Source of the DNA: Komagataeibacter rhaeticus
GTDB taxonomy: Bacteria > Pseudomonadota > Alphaproteobacteria > Acetobacterales > Acetobacteraceae
Assembly (NCBI RefSeq): GCF_003207855.1
Contig: NZ_NKTZ01000004.1
Span: 124,001 to 188,000 of the forward strand
Length of the DNA stretch: 64,000 bases
Reading direction: 5' to 3'
Part shown: one piece after another, positions 46,185 to 56,365 of the stretch
Numbering within the stretch: position 1 is the stretch's first letter
How the letters are laid out: every line of letters starts with the position of its first letter
The notes under the pieces: generated by a model
The model's database searches: none
Told to the model about the DNA's origin: nothing
What the model saw: only the letters and a program-made list of their open reading frames with translations
Position numbers and translations under genes: made by a program

Positions 46185-47276
46185 ATGAAAATCGATAACG
46201 TCTCCTATCGCAGCGTATGGGTGGATGCGGATGATGGCTGGTCAGTCCATATCTTTGACCAGACCCGCCTGCCATGGTCGCTGGATATCCTGCGCCTGAC
46301 CGGGCGCGACCAGGTGGCGCATGCCATCCGCACCATGCAGGTCCGTGGCGCGCCGCTGATCGGTGCGGTGGCGGCCTACGGGTTGGCGCTGGCGCTGCGT
46401 CAGGACAGCAGTGATGAAGCGATGGAGCGTGACGCGGCGCTGCTGGCGGCCACACGCCCCACGGCGGTCAACCTGGGCTGGGCCATCCGGCGCATGCTTA
46501 CCCGCCTGCGGACCACGCCGCCCGAACGCCGCATGGCCGCGGCGTATGACGAGGCCGGGCGCATCTGTGACGAGGACGTGATCCAGAACGAGGCCATCGG
46601 CCGGCAGGGACTGGAACTGATCGAGGGAATCGCACGCAGCCGCCCCGGCCCGGTCAACATCATGACCCACTGCAACGCGGGCTGGATTGCCACCGTGGAC
46701 TGGGGCACGGCGCTTGCGCCCATCTACATGGCGCATGACCGCGGCATTGACGTGCATGTATGGGTGGACGAAACCCGCCCGCGCAACCAGGGTGCGTCGC
46801 TTACCGCATGGGAACTGGGCCGCCATGGCGTGCGGCATACGGTCATCGCCGATAATGCGGGTGGGCACCTGATGCAGCACGGGCAGGTGGATATGGTGAT
46901 CGTGGGCACCGACCGCGTGACCCGCACGGGGGATGTGGCCAACAAGATCGGCACCTATCTCAAGGCGCTGGCGGCCCATGACAATGGCGTGCCGTTCTGG
47001 GTGGCGTTACCCTCCACCACCATTGACTGGAGCATCAGCGACGGTGTGAAGGAAATTCCCATCGAGGAACGCAGCGACCGTGAAGTCACCCACATCCAGG
47101 GGCGTGATGACACGGGGCATGTGACCACCGTGCAGCTTGTGCCCGATGGGAGCAAGGGCGCCAATCCGGCCTTTGACGTAACGCCCGCGCGCCTTGTGAC
47201 CGGGCTGATAACCGAACGTGGCCGCTGCCCCGCCACGGCGGACGGGCTGTGCGACCTGTTTCCCGAATACGTCTGA
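46185..47276 (+). CDS. mtnA: S-methyl-5-thioribose-1-phosphate isomerase
   Basis: The 363-residue aldose-ketose isomerase belongs to the eIF2B-like family. TMQVRGAPLIGAVAAYGLAL (about 47-66), THCNAGWIAT (about 163-172; catalytic Cys), DETRPRNQGASLTAWEL (about 194-210) and VGTDRVTRTGDVANKIGTY (about 240-258, with the catalytic Asp) are present. It converts methylthioribose-1-phosphate to methylthioribulose-1-phosphate in methionine salvage. I chose the ATG giving MKIDNVSYRSVWVD; the frame is open 57 bp further up but without homology-like sequence. It is divergent from the riboswitch/methyltransferase unit across about 220 bp. No other mtn gene is adjacent. Confidence 0.94.
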   Translation: MKIDNVSYRSVWVDADDGWSVHIFDQTRLPWSLDILRLTGRDQVAHAIRTMQVRGAPLIGAVAAYGLALALRQDSSDEAMERDAALLAATRPTAVNLGWAIRRMLTRLRTTPPERRMAAAYDEAGRICDEDVIQNEAIGRQGLELIEGIARSRPGPVNIMTHCNAGWIATVDWGTALAPIYMAHDRGIDVHVWVDETRPRNQGASLTAWELGRHGVRHTVIADNAGGHLMQHGQVDMVIVGTDRVTRTGDVANKIGTYLKALAAHDNGVPFWVALPSTTIDWSISDGVKEIPIEERSDREVTHIQGRDDTGHVTTVQLVPDGSKGANPAFDVTPARLVTGLITERGRCPATADGLCDLFPEYV

Positions 47277-47410
47277 GCAGGGCGGCACCGGGTAAGGCTG
47301 TTCACCTAATAACCTTGACACGGGCGGGCGGGATTGGCTTTGTCGCGCCTGCAACCGGGTGTGGCCCCATGGGGCGCATCCCCCAAATCTGGTAGAATCA
47401 GGACAAGATC

Positions 47411-49207
47411 ATGCATCCCTATCGTACCCATAGCTGCGCGGCCCTGCGGGCTGCCGATGCCGGGCATACGGCCCGCCTTTCCGGATGGGTACACTCCAAG
47501 CGCGATCATGGCGGCCTGCTGTTCATTGACCTGCGTGACCATTTCGGCATGACGCAGATCGTGATCCCCGCGGGCTCCCCCGTGCTGGAAACGGCCGAGC
47601 GCGTGCGTGTGGAAAGCGTGCTGACGGTCACGGGTGAAGTGGTGCTGCGCGATGGCGCGACAAAAAACCCCAACCTGCCCACCGGCGAGATCGAACTGCG
47701 CGCGCGTGAGATCACGGTGCAGTCCAGCGCCGACGTGCTGCCGCTGCAGGTCGCGGGTAACGAGCATTACCCCGAAGACCTGCGCCTGACCTACCGCTAC
47801 ATCGACCTGCGGCGTGAAAAGGTGCACCGCAACATCATGCTGCGTGCACAGGTCATCGCCAGCCTGCGCAAGCGGATGACGGACCTTGGCTTCGTGGAGT
47901 TCCAGACCCCGATCCTGACCGCGTCCTCGCCCGAAGGGGCCCGCGACTTCCTGGTGCCCGCGCGCATGCACCCCGGCAGGTTCTATGCCCTGCCGCAGGC
48001 CCCCCAGCAGTTCAAGCAGCTGGCGATGGTGGCGGGGTTTGACCGTTATTTCCAGATCGCACCCTGCTTCCGTGACGAAGCGGCCCGCGCCGACCGCTCG
48101 CCGGGTGAGTTCTACCAGCTTGATTTCGAGATGGCGTTCGCAACGCAGGAAGACGTGTTCGCAACCCTTGAGCCGGTGATGGAAGGCGTGTTCCGTGAAT
48201 TCGGTGGCGGCCGCATTGTCAGCGAAGGGCCGTTCGAGCGCATTCCCTACGCCACGGCCATGGCCGTCTATGGCAGCGACAAGCCCGACCTGCGCAACCC
48301 GCTCAGGCTGTCGGACGTGACCGAAGCCTTTGCCGGCTCCGGCTTTGGCCTGTTTGCCCGCATCGCGGCCGATGGCGGCCAGATCCGCGCCATCCCGGCT
48401 CCCGGCGCGGGCGACCGGCCGCGTGCGTTCTTTGACAAGCTGAACAACTGGGCGCGCGAATCCGGTGCCGGTGGGCTGGGCTACATCATCTTTGCCGAAG
48501 ATGGTGGCAAGGGACCGATCGCCAAGAACCTTGAGGCCGACCGTATCGAGGCCATCCGGGCAAAGACGGGCCTGAAGGCAGGCGATGCCGTGTTCTTCGT
48601 CGCGGGCAAGGGAGACGAGATGGTCAGGTTCTCCGGTGCGGTGCGCACGCGCGTTGCCACCGAACTGGACCTGATCGAACAGAACGCCTTCCGCTTCTGC
48701 TGGATCACGGATTTCCCGATGTACGAGCGCAATGAGGAAACGGGTCAGATCGACTTCTCCCACAATCCGTTCTCCATGCCGCAGGGGGGCATGGACGCGC
48801 TGCTCAACCAGGACCCGCTGACCATCAAGGCTTTCCAGTACGATATCGTGTGTAACGGCATCGAACTGTCCTCTGGTGCGATCCGTAACCACCAGCCTGA
48901 TGTCATGATCCGTGCGTTCGAGATTGCGGGCTATCCGGCCAGCGAGGTCGAGGCCCGCTTTGGTGGCATGCTCAACGCCTTCCGCTATGGCGCGCCGCCG
49001 CATGGTGGTTCGGCCCCCGGCGTGGACCGTATCGTGATGCTGCTGGCCGATGAGCCGAACATCCGTGAAGTGATCCTGTTCCCGCTCAACCAGCAGGGCG
49101 AGGACCTGATGATGGGCGCGCCAGCCCCGGTCGAGCCGCAGCGGCTCAAGGAACTCTCGCTTGCCCTTGACCTGCCGCGTCCCAAGCCCGGCCAGACCAA
49201 GAACTGA
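47411..49207 (+). CDS. aspS: Aspartyl-tRNA synthetase
   Basis: The 598-residue class II synthetase has an OB-fold anticodon domain (about 1-110, [19 protein letters not shown]), motif 1 around [23 protein letters not shown] (about 155-180), motif 2 [19 protein letters not shown] (about 221-239), the bacterial GAD insertion (about 300-420) and motif 3 [14 protein letters not shown] (about 531-544). It may charge both tRNA-Asp and tRNA-Asn if gatCAB is present; that cannot be told here. AGGAC precedes the start. Confidence 0.96.
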   Translation: MHPYRTHSCAALRAADAGHTARLSGWVHSKRDHGGLLFIDLRDHFGMTQIVIPAGSPVLETAERVRVESVLTVTGEVVLRDGATKNPNLPTGEIELRAREITVQSSADVLPLQVAGNEHYPEDLRLTYRYIDLRREKVHRNIMLRAQVIASLRKRMTDLGFVEFQTPILTASSPEGARDFLVPARMHPGRFYALPQAPQQFKQLAMVAGFDRYFQIAPCFRDEAARADRSPGEFYQLDFEMAFATQEDVFATLEPVMEGVFREFGGGRIVSEGPFERIPYATAMAVYGSDKPDLRNPLRLSDVTEAFAGSGFGLFARIAADGGQIRAIPAPGAGDRPRAFFDKLNNWARESGAGGLGYIIFAEDGGKGPIAKNLEADRIEAIRAKTGLKAGDAVFFVAGKGDEMVRFSGAVRTRVATELDLIEQNAFRFCWITDFPMYERNEETGQIDFSHNPFSMPQGGMDALLNQDPLTIKAFQYDIVCNGIELSSGAIRNHQPDVMIRAFEIAGYPASEVEARFGGMLNAFRYGAPPHGGSAPGVDRIVMLLADEPNIREVILFPLNQQGEDLMMGAPAPVEPQRLKELSLALDLPRPKPGQTKN

Positions 49208-49212
49208 CCTGC

Positions 49213-50076
49213 ATGCGCCCCCCCATCCCCCGGCCCGTCCGTACCGGATGGCGGACCCGTGGCCGGGTGGCGGTGGCGGTATCGGCCCTGTGTCTGTGCC
49301 TGTGGCATGGCCCTGCCGGGGCCGCTCCCGTCATGGCGGCGCACCGGGCGGTGTATGACCTGACGCTGGCGGCCGTGAGCGGTGGGGATGTTGTGACGGC
49401 GGAGGGGAAACTGACCTTCGTGCTGTCGGACATGTGTACGGCCTGGTCCACCCAGCAGCAGCTGCACCTGCGCACGGTGGACCGCAACGGGACCGAATCG
49501 GTCAGCGATTCGGATTACGCGGTGCTGGAGGACAAGGACGGCTCATCCCTCGTCTTCCGCGCCGACCAGACGGAAAACGGCCACCCCGCCCCCCGCATGG
49601 CGGGCGAGGCCCATATGCGCCCCAGAGGGGGGGCCGGTTCCGTGCATTACACCGCCCCGGCACCGCATGACGTGGCGCTGCCCGCAGGCACGCTGTTCCC
49701 GGTGGCGCATACCGCCGCCGTGATCGCGGCGGGGCAGGCAGGGCAGGGGGAAATAGCGCCCATCCTGTTTGATGGCACGGTGGATAGTGGCGCACTGGGC
49801 ACCTATGTGCTGCTGCTGGGCCGCGAGGCGCCCCCCGTCGCCACGTCCTTTCCCGCACTGGCGGACCTGCCGGCGCAGCGGGTGCATGTGGCCTATTACA
49901 ACCTGGCCACACGCGACATGACGCCGCTGTTCGAGACCGGCATGCGCTATTTCACCAATGGTGTGGCCGACCGGGTGGATATGGATTTCGGCCAGTTCCG
50001 CATGGCGGGCACGTTGCGCGAACTCCGCCTGCCGCCCGTGCCGGGCCATTGCGCCACGCCACGGCTCAGGCCATAG
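49213..50076 (+). CDS. Periplasmic EipB-like cell-envelope protein (DUF1849)
   Basis: The 287-residue precursor has a basic N-terminus, a hydrophobic leader (about 20-37) and an Ala-rich cleavage region near GPAGAAP. The mature part begins AAHRAVYDLTLAAVSGGDVVTAEGKL (about 42-67), the start of the EipB/DUF1849 family, a spiral beta-sheet protein needed for envelope integrity in Brucella. The two mature Cys (DMCTAW about 76, GHCATP near the end) match the family's conserved disulfide. It lies 5 bp after aspS and overlaps the convergent xthA by 11 bp. Confidence 0.75.
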   Translation: MRPPIPRPVRTGWRTRGRVAVAVSALCLCLWHGPAGAAPVMAAHRAVYDLTLAAVSGGDVVTAEGKLTFVLSDMCTAWSTQQQLHLRTVDRNGTESVSDSDYAVLEDKDGSSLVFRADQTENGHPAPRMAGEAHMRPRGGAGSVHYTAPAPHDVALPAGTLFPVAHTAAVIAAGQAGQGEIAPILFDGTVDSGALGTYVLLLGREAPPVATSFPALADLPAQRVHVAYYNLATRDMTPLFETGMRYFTNGVADRVDMDFGQFRMAGTLRELRLPPVPGHCATPRLRP

Positions 50077-50851
50077 CATCAGCCAGTGTAATGGCCAGCG
50101 GCACATGGTCCGAGGGCTGGGGCTTTCCCCGTTCATCGCGCGCGGGCAGGGCGGTCAGCAGCCGTTCGGCCACGCGCGGCGAGAGCAGGGCATGGTCGAT
50201 CCGCAGCCCGCTGTCACGCTGCCAGGCGGCGGCCTGATAATCCCAGAACGTATAGAAGCGCCCGGCAGGGTGCAGGGCGCGCAGCGCGTCGGTCAGTCCC
50301 AGCCACAGCAGGCGGCGGAAGGCGGCGCGGCTTTCGGGGCGGACCAGCGCATCGGTGGGGGGCAGGGCGCCGGGGGCGCAGTCCTCATCGGTGGGGCAGA
50401 CATTGTAGTCCCCCATCAGCACGAAATCCTGGCCCGCCTGAAGCAGGCCACGGGCATGAAGGGCCAGTGCCTCCATGAAGGCCAGCTTGGAGTCGTAGCC
50501 GGCACTGCCGCCGGAATTGCCATTGGGCAGGTACAGGTTGCCCACCACCAGCCCGCCCGTGCGGATCTCCACATAACGGGCCTGCGGGGGGGTGGTCTCC
50601 CAGCCGGGCAGGGCGGTGTGCGTGACCGTAAAGGGCTGGCGGGCCAGCATGGCCACGCCGTTATAGCTTTTCTGCCCGACAGCGGTGCATTCATATCCCG
50701 CCTTGCGGAACGCATCGGCGGGGAACAGGTCGGTGGCGCACTTGATTTCCTGCAGCGCCAGCACGTCCGGCTGTTCGCGGGCAAGGTAGTCCAGCACATG
50801 GTCACAGCGCTGGCGGATGGAATTGACGTTCCAGGTAACGAGTTTCATCAT
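50066..50851 (-). CDS. xthA: Exodeoxyribonuclease III
   Basis: The 261-residue endonuclease/exonuclease/phosphatase-fold enzyme has LVTWNVNSIR (about 4-13), LALQEIKC (about 31-38; metal-binding Glu), YNGVAML, YLPNG (about 107-111), MGDYNVCPTDED (about 145-156) and the C-terminal RIDHALLSP and SDHVPL (catalytic His). It acts as AP endonuclease and 3' exonuclease in base-excision repair. The start overlaps the erpA stop (ATGA), so the pair is co-translated. Two ATG codons are adjacent. Confidence 0.94.
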   Translation of the reverse strand: MMKLVTWNVNSIRQRCDHVLDYLAREQPDVLALQEIKCATDLFPADAFRKAGYECTAVGQKSYNGVAMLARQPFTVTHTALPGWETTPPQARYVEIRTGGLVVGNLYLPNGNSGGSAGYDSKLAFMEALALHARGLLQAGQDFVLMGDYNVCPTDEDCAPGALPPTDALVRPESRAAFRRLLWLGLTDALRALHPAGRFYTFWDYQAAAWQRDSGLRIDHALLSPRVAERLLTALPARDERGKPQPSDHVPLAITLADAMA

Positions 50852-51213
50852 TCAACCGAAAAGCTGGTGCCACACCCGCATGATGACGCGGCATTGGGGT
50901 TGCGCACGGTAAAATGCGCGCCCATCAGGCTGTCATTGAAATCCAGCTCGGCACCGGCCAGCAGGTCCAGGCTGGCGGGGTCCACCAGCACCCGCGCCGT
51001 GCCGGCGGGGATGACGATGTCATCGGCGGCCACGCTGTGGTCCAGTGCGAATTTGTACTGGAACCCGTTGCATCCCCCCGCTTCCACCGCAACCCGCAGC
51101 GCGGGTTCGCCATCGGGGGCGGGGGGCTGTTCATCCAGGATTTCACGCAGGCGGCGCGCGGCCGATTCCGATACACGGAAGCCATCGGCGGCGGGGGCAG
51201 GGGGCTGGGACAT
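50848..51213 (-). CDS. erpA: Iron-sulfur cluster insertion protein, A-type carrier (ErpA/IscA family)
   Basis: The 121-residue HesB-like protein begins with a short Pro/Ala extension. The A-type fold has the three conserved Cys: GGCNGFQY (about 47-54) and SSCGCGTSF near residues 110-118. It receives and passes on Fe-S clusters. Which A-type member it is cannot be settled by sequence alone; ErpA is the usual choice for one coupled to xthA and divergent from dgt in alphaproteobacteria. Confidence 0.88.
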   Translation of the reverse strand: MSQPPAPAADGFRVSESAARRLREILDEQPPAPDGEPALRVAVEAGGCNGFQYKFALDHSVAADDIVIPAGTARVLVDPASLDLLAGAELDFNDSLMGAHFTVRNPNAASSCGCGTSFSVE

Positions 51214-51340
51214 CGGGCTTCACCATGGTCAATGCGGCGCGGCGGGGCGGGATCATGTTGGCCACGGGGCGCGCGCGGGTTATGGATGGAGGGCGGCCGC
51301 ATCCCGTGCCGTCCCATCCATGGCTGGATCCTGATCTTAT

Positions 51341-52519
51341 ATGAGTACTGCACCCTATGCTGTCCAGCCCGCCACCGCCCGTGGCAGGCTTTACCCCGAA
51401 GCCGAGGCCCCGACCCGCAGCCCGTGGCAGCGCGACCGGGACCGGGTCCTGCATTCGGCGGGTTTCCGCACGCTTCAGTACAAGACGCAGGTATTTCTCA
51501 ATCACGAGGGGGATTTCTTCCGTACGCGCCTGACCCACTCGCTGGAGGTGGCGCAGGTGGCCCGCTCCATAGCACGCCGGCTGGGGCTGGAGGAGGACCT
51601 GACCGAAGGGCTGGCGCTGGCCCATGACCTGGGCCACACCCCCTTTGGCCACGCGGGGGAGGACGCCCTGGCCGCCGCCATGAAGCCATGGGGCGGGTTT
51701 GACCACAATACCCAGTCTCTGCGGCTGGTTACATTGCTGGAGCGGCGGTATTTCGCCTTTGACGGGCTGAACCTGACATGGGAAATGCTGGAGGGACTGG
51801 CCAAGCATAATGGCCCGGTGGACCATCCCACCGCCTATCTGGCCCGGTATGCCGCCCGCCACCGGCTGGAACTGGGTAGCTATGCCTCCGCCGAGGCGCA
51901 GGTCGCGGCCCTGTCCGATGATATCGCCTATCATGCCCATGACCTGGATGACGGGCTGCGCGCGGGACTGCTGCATATCGAGGAACTCGAGACCCTGCCC
52001 GTGGTGCGTGAAGCCCTGGCCGAGGCCCGCCGCGCCCAGCATGAGGCAACGCATGACGGCGGCAATAACGATCCCCGCCTGCGCCATGAGACCATCCGCC
52101 GGGTCATCAACACGCTGGCCATGGACCTGATCCGCCAGACCCAGCGCAATCTGGAGCGCCTGGCACCCCGCAGCGCGGATGACATCCGCCACGCGGCCCG
52201 TCCGGTCGTGGCCTACAGCCCGGAAATTGGCGCGGCCAATCTGGAAATCCGCAAATTCCTGTATGCCCGGCTGTACCGGCACTGGCGCGTCAACCGCATG
52301 GCGCGCAAGGCACGGCTTACGGTCGAATCGATCTTCACCATCCTTTCGGAAAACATGACCCTGCTGCCCGATGGCTGGCGCGAATCCGCCCTGGCCGCGC
52401 GTGACGCGGATGACATGGCGCGTGCGTGCCGCGTGGTGGCGGATTATATTGCCGGTATGACCGATCGCTGCGCGATGGAGGAATATCGACGGTTGACGGA
52501 CCTGTCCTCGCCGGGGTGA
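51341..52519 (+). CDS. dgt: dGTP triphosphohydrolase-like protein (HD superfamily)
   Basis: The 392-residue protein has the Dgt-type HD domain: RDRDRVLHSAGFRTLQYKTQVF (about 28-49), RTRLTHSLEVAQVARSIAR (about 57-75) and the HD pair in ALAHDLGHTPFGHAGE (about 87-102). DDIAYHAHDLDDGL supplies further metal ligands (about 193-206). It hydrolyses dNTPs to deoxynucleoside and triphosphate. It is divergent from erpA across 127 bp and lies 111 bp before argS, the usual alphaproteobacterial order. Confidence 0.92.
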   Translation: MSTAPYAVQPATARGRLYPEAEAPTRSPWQRDRDRVLHSAGFRTLQYKTQVFLNHEGDFFRTRLTHSLEVAQVARSIARRLGLEEDLTEGLALAHDLGHTPFGHAGEDALAAAMKPWGGFDHNTQSLRLVTLLERRYFAFDGLNLTWEMLEGLAKHNGPVDHPTAYLARYAARHRLELGSYASAEAQVAALSDDIAYHAHDLDDGLRAGLLHIEELETLPVVREALAEARRAQHEATHDGGNNDPRLRHETIRRVINTLAMDLIRQTQRNLERLAPRSADDIRHAARPVVAYSPEIGAANLEIRKFLYARLYRHWRVNRMARKARLTVESIFTILSENMTLLPDGWRESALAARDADDMARACRVVADYIAGMTDRCAMEEYRRLTDLSSPG

Positions 52520-52630
52520 AACACGCGCAGCACGCCTGTCCGCCCGCCGCCCCCTGGCCGGGCGATCCGGGCGGCCCATCCATGCCGGGCCACAGGGTCC
52601 GTTACTGTTTTTGTCGGGAAGCCAAGCCGC

Positions 52631-54436
52631 ATGTCAGACTGTCTGTTCGCCCGTTACCTTACGCATGTGCGCGATGCGTTGCGCACGATCATGCCCGACC
52701 TGCCGGATGCGGCACTAGCACGGGTCGAGGTCACGCCCACCCGTGATCCCGCGCATGGTGATCTGGCGACCAATGCGGCCCTTGTCATTTCCAAGGCCGC
52801 CCGCCGCCGCCCGGCCGAGATCGCGGCCGGACTGGTCACCGCCCTTGCCACGGTTCCCGGCATCGCGCGGGCGGAGGTGGCGGGCCCCGGTTTCGTCAAC
52901 ATGCACCTGACCCCCGCCGTGTGGCAGGGCGTGGCCCGGGCCGTGCTGGCGGCGGGTGAGGGCTATGGCACCTCCACCGCCGGGAACGGGGTGAAGGTGA
53001 ATGTGGAATATGTCTCCGCCAACCCCACGGGGCCGATGCATGTCGGCCACTGCCGGGGGGCCGTGGTGGGGGATGTGCTGGCCAACCTGCTGGCCAAGGC
53101 GGGCTATGCCGTCACCAAGGAATATTACATCAATGATGCCGGCGCGCAGGTGATCGCGCTGGCATGGGCCACCTACTGGCGCTACCTGCAGGCCCTTGGC
53201 ACCAGCGTGGGCGAGGCGGAATTCGCGCAGTCCGTGCCCGGTGGCGCGATCCAGTACGGCGGCGACTACCTTGTGTCCGTAGGCCGGGCGCTGGCTGAAA
53301 GGCATGGTGACGCGCTGGCCGCCCCCGGCCTGCGGCCTGCCGAACCCGCGCTGTGGCTGGACACCGTGAAGACGGAAGCGGTGGATACCATGATGGGCAT
53401 GATCCGCGAGGATCTGGCCGCCCTTGGCGTGCATCATGATGTCTTTACCAGCGAGGCGAAGATCCTGGCCGATGGCGAGACCGATCGCGCCATCGCGGCA
53501 CTTGATGCCAAGGGCCTGATTTACGAAGGCGTGCTGGAACCGCCCAAGGGCAAGCTGCCCGATGACTGGGAAGCCCGGCCCCAGACCCTGTTCCGCTCCA
53601 CCGAATTTGGCGATGACGTGGACCGCCCGCTGCGCAAGTCGGACGGGTCGAACACCTATTTCGCCAATGATATCGGCTACCATGCCGACAAGATCCGCCG
53701 CGGCGCTGATGTGCTGGTGGATGTGTGGGGCGCGGACCATGGCGGCTACGTCACCCGCATGAAGGCGGCCGTGGCCGCGCTGGCGACCGATGGTCGCCCC
53801 GTGCTGGACGTGCTTTTGTGCCAGATCGTGCGCATCGTGCGTGATGGGCAGCCGGTGCGCATGTCCAAGCGCGCGGGCACGTTCGTCACCCTGCGTGACC
53901 TGATTGACGAGGTGGGGCGTGACGCCGTGCGCTTTACCATGCTGACGCGCAAGGCCGATGCCCAGATGGAGTTCGATCTGGACCAGGTGGTGGCGCAGAG
54001 CCGCGACAACCCGGTCTTTTACGTGCAGTACGCCCATGCGCGCTGCCGTTCGGTGCTGCGTGCGGCGGCCGAAATGGTGGAAAAGGGCGTTTTTGATCTG
54101 TCCACCACCCCCGCCAGCCTGGGTGATGCCGACCTGTCCGGCCTGACATCGGATGCGGAGCTTGCCCTGCTCCGGCGCATGGCGCAGTGGCCCCGCATGG
54201 TTGAGTCGGCTGCCAGCGCGCATGAACCGCACCGGATTGCCTTCTATCTCAATGAACTGGCATCGGATTTCCATGCCCTGTGGAACCGGGGGCGTGATGA
54301 TGCCACCCTGCGCTTCCTGCAGGAGCATGATGTAGCCACCACCCGCATGAAGCTCGCCCTTGTCGAGGCAACGGCAACCGTGCTGCGTTCGGGGATGAAA
54401 GTGCTCGGCGTGCAGCCGGTCGAGGAGATGCGATGA
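52631..54436 (+). CDS. argS: Arginyl-tRNA synthetase
   Basis: The 601-residue class I synthetase has an N-terminal tRNA-contacting domain (about 1-110), the HIGH box as ANPTGPMHVGHCRG (about 135-148), and the KMSK equivalent MSKRAGTFVTL (about 411-421). A C-terminal helical anticodon-binding domain (about 455-601, YAHARCRSVLR) follows. It charges tRNA-Arg in the cytosol. The stop overlaps the SPOR gene (ATGA). Confidence 0.96.
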   Translation: MSDCLFARYLTHVRDALRTIMPDLPDAALARVEVTPTRDPAHGDLATNAALVISKAARRRPAEIAAGLVTALATVPGIARAEVAGPGFVNMHLTPAVWQGVARAVLAAGEGYGTSTAGNGVKVNVEYVSANPTGPMHVGHCRGAVVGDVLANLLAKAGYAVTKEYYINDAGAQVIALAWATYWRYLQALGTSVGEAEFAQSVPGGAIQYGGDYLVSVGRALAERHGDALAAPGLRPAEPALWLDTVKTEAVDTMMGMIREDLAALGVHHDVFTSEAKILADGETDRAIAALDAKGLIYEGVLEPPKGKLPDDWEARPQTLFRSTEFGDDVDRPLRKSDGSNTYFANDIGYHADKIRRGADVLVDVWGADHGGYVTRMKAAVAALATDGRPVLDVLLCQIVRIVRDGQPVRMSKRAGTFVTLRDLIDEVGRDAVRFTMLTRKADAQMEFDLDQVVAQSRDNPVFYVQYAHARCRSVLRAAAEMVEKGVFDLSTTPASLGDADLSGLTSDAELALLRRMAQWPRMVESAASAHEPHRIAFYLNELASDFHALWNRGRDDATLRFLQEHDVATTRMKLALVEATATVLRSGMKVLGVQPVEEMR

Positions 54437-55470
54437 GTCCAGACGAAACGCCGCCCCCCGGCGGCACCCGCGATGACAGGCCGGACAACCCGCCTGCGCC
54501 CGATCCGTATGCCGAGCGCCCCAGGACCGTGCGTGAACGCATGGGGGCGGATTCCGACCCCGACCGCGAACAGCGCACCCCGATGGAGCCATCCGATGAC
54601 ATCCGTCCCGCCGCGTCCGCGCGGGGCAGGGGGGGCTTTGACATCAGGGGGCTGCTGGGCCGTGTGGCGGGCAGCAGCCTGCTGGGTGATGACCCGCTTA
54701 CGCGCAGGCTGGTCTATGGTGCCGCGGGGCTTGGTGGCGTGCTGGTGGTGGCCATTGGCGGCTGGTCGCTGTTCGGGCACCATCAGGCCGGTATTCCCGT
54801 GCTGGGTCCGCCGCCGGGGCCGGTGCGCGTCAAGCCTGCCGATCCGGGCGGCATGCAGATACTGGGGGCGGCCGATGGCATGCCCGCCGATGGCGGTGTG
54901 ATGCGTCTCTCTCCCCCGCCTGAACAGCCCCAGCCCGATGCCATGGCCCGCCAGTATGGCCAGACGGCCACGGGCGACGGGAATGGCGCCCCCCCCCCGG
55001 CAGGAAACGCGGCCGGTGCCCCGGCAGGCCCGCAGCCCGCGCCCGCGCAGCCTGCTGCCACAGCCGACGTGCCGGCCACCACACCGTCCGCCCCGCCCGC
55101 ACCCGCCCAGCCGGTGCCACAGGAGGAGACGCAGGCGGATGCCCCGGCCCCCGAAGCCGCCGCCCCCGCGCCCCGGCACCTGCCGGCACCGGTGCCGCGC
55201 GCGGCCGGCAGCGCCACTCAGGGCACGGGCGGCTATGGCGTGCAGCTTGCCGCCCTTGACACGCATGAGGCGGCGCTGAAAAGCTGGTCGCACCTGGCCG
55301 GCCGCTATCCCGACGTGTTCGGCTCCTACCAGCCCACCGTGGTGGAGGCGCAGCGCGGCGGCAAGACGTTCTATCGCCTGCGGGTCAAGGGACTGGGCAA
55401 GGCGCAGGCCACATCGCTGTGCGAGAAGGCAAAGGCGAAGGGCCTGCCGTGCGACCTGGTCCATTCCTGA
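54433..55470 (+). CDS. SPOR-domain inner-membrane protein
   Basis: The 345-residue protein has a charged disordered N-terminus (about 1-90), one transmembrane helix (about 95-113, GAAGLGGVLVVAIGGWSLF), and a long Pro/Ala periplasmic linker (about 115-265). A C-terminal SPOR domain (about 267-345, GGYGVQLAALDTHEAALKSW...LPCDLV) follows. SPOR domains bind denuded peptidoglycan at the septum. The place between argS and scpA matches the conserved alphaproteobacterial cluster, but the usual nagZ between SPOR and scpA is missing: scpA starts 7 bp after this stop. Confidence 0.85.
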   Translation: MSPDETPPPGGTRDDRPDNPPAPDPYAERPRTVRERMGADSDPDREQRTPMEPSDDIRPAASARGRGGFDIRGLLGRVAGSSLLGDDPLTRRLVYGAAGLGGVLVVAIGGWSLFGHHQAGIPVLGPPPGPVRVKPADPGGMQILGAADGMPADGGVMRLSPPPEQPQPDAMARQYGQTATGDGNGAPPPAGNAAGAPAGPQPAPAQPAATADVPATTPSAPPAPAQPVPQEETQADAPAPEAAAPAPRHLPAPVPRAAGSATQGTGGYGVQLAALDTHEAALKSWSHLAGRYPDVFGSYQPTVVEAQRGGKTFYRLRVKGLGKAQATSLCEKAKAKGLPCDLVHS

Positions 55471-55477
55471 TCATCCC

Positions 55478-56365
55478 ATGACACGCGACCACCCGCCACG
55501 GCCGGGGCCGGCAGGCGGGGGGGACGCATCCGCCGCCCCGGCCGCGCCAGCCTCGGCCCCCATCGTGCATCTGGAGGGGTTCGAGGGGCCGATGGACCTG
55601 CTGCTGGAACTGGCCCGCGCGCAGAAGGTGGACCTGTGGCGCATCTCGATCTTGCAGCTGGTGGAGCAGTACCTGGCTGTGGTGCGCGCGGCACCCGGCG
55701 TGGTGCGGCTGGAACAGGCGGCGGACTGGCTGGTCATGGCGGCCTGGCTGGCGTGGCTCAAGTCGCGCCTGCTTCTGCCAGACGATGACGAGGAAGCCAC
55801 CGATGCGGAGGAAGCCGCCGCCCTGCTGCATGAACGGCTGCTGGAACTGGAGCGCATGGTCCAGCTTGGCCGCTGGCTGGGCGCGCGCGCGCAACTGGGG
55901 TTTGATGTGTTCGAGCGTGGTCAGGCGGAAAGCCTGGTGGCGGTTGACCGTTCGGGCCTTGCGGTTGACGTGCCGCAGCTCATGCGCGGTTACATGGCGG
56001 CCATGCGCAGGCGGGCGCGCCGCCATGTCTACCAGCCGCGCGTGCTGCGCTTCTGGACCGTGCAGGACGCGCTGGGCCGCCTTGGGCGGATGCTGGGCAC
56101 GCATGATGCGCGGGCGCGGTGGTGCGGGCTGGAGCATTTCCTGCCCCCCGCCCTGCCGCCCCAGCCCGACATGACGGACACCATGGTGCGGACCGGCCGC
56201 CGGGCCGCCGTGGCCGGTACCCTGCTGGCCAGTCTGGAAATGGCGCGCAACGGCACGATCGAACTCCAGCAGGACGAGCAGTTCGGCCGTATCCTGCTGC
56301 GTGAGCGCATGGATGGGAAGAGACACGAACACAACCCGGAAAGGACATGGCCCGATGACAGATGA
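55478..56365 (+). CDS. scpA: Segregation and condensation protein ScpA
   Basis: The 295-residue kleisin has a disordered Pro/Ala start and then the N-terminal kleisin region: FEGPMDLLLELARAQKVDLWRI (about 35-56) and ILQLVEQYL. LEQAADWLVMAAWLAWLKSRLLLP follows (about 78-101), with a C-terminal winged-helix part (GTIELQQDEQFGRILLR). ScpA bridges SMC heads and binds ScpB for chromosome segregation. It overlaps scpB by 11 bp. Confidence 0.93.
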   Translation: MTRDHPPRPGPAGGGDASAAPAAPASAPIVHLEGFEGPMDLLLELARAQKVDLWRISILQLVEQYLAVVRAAPGVVRLEQAADWLVMAAWLAWLKSRLLLPDDDEEATDAEEAAALLHERLLELERMVQLGRWLGARAQLGFDVFERGQAESLVAVDRSGLAVDVPQLMRGYMAAMRRRARRHVYQPRVLRFWTVQDALGRLGRMLGTHDARARWCGLEHFLPPALPPQPDMTDTMVRTGRRAAVAGTLLASLEMARNGTIELQQDEQFGRILLRERMDGKRHEHNPERTWPDDR

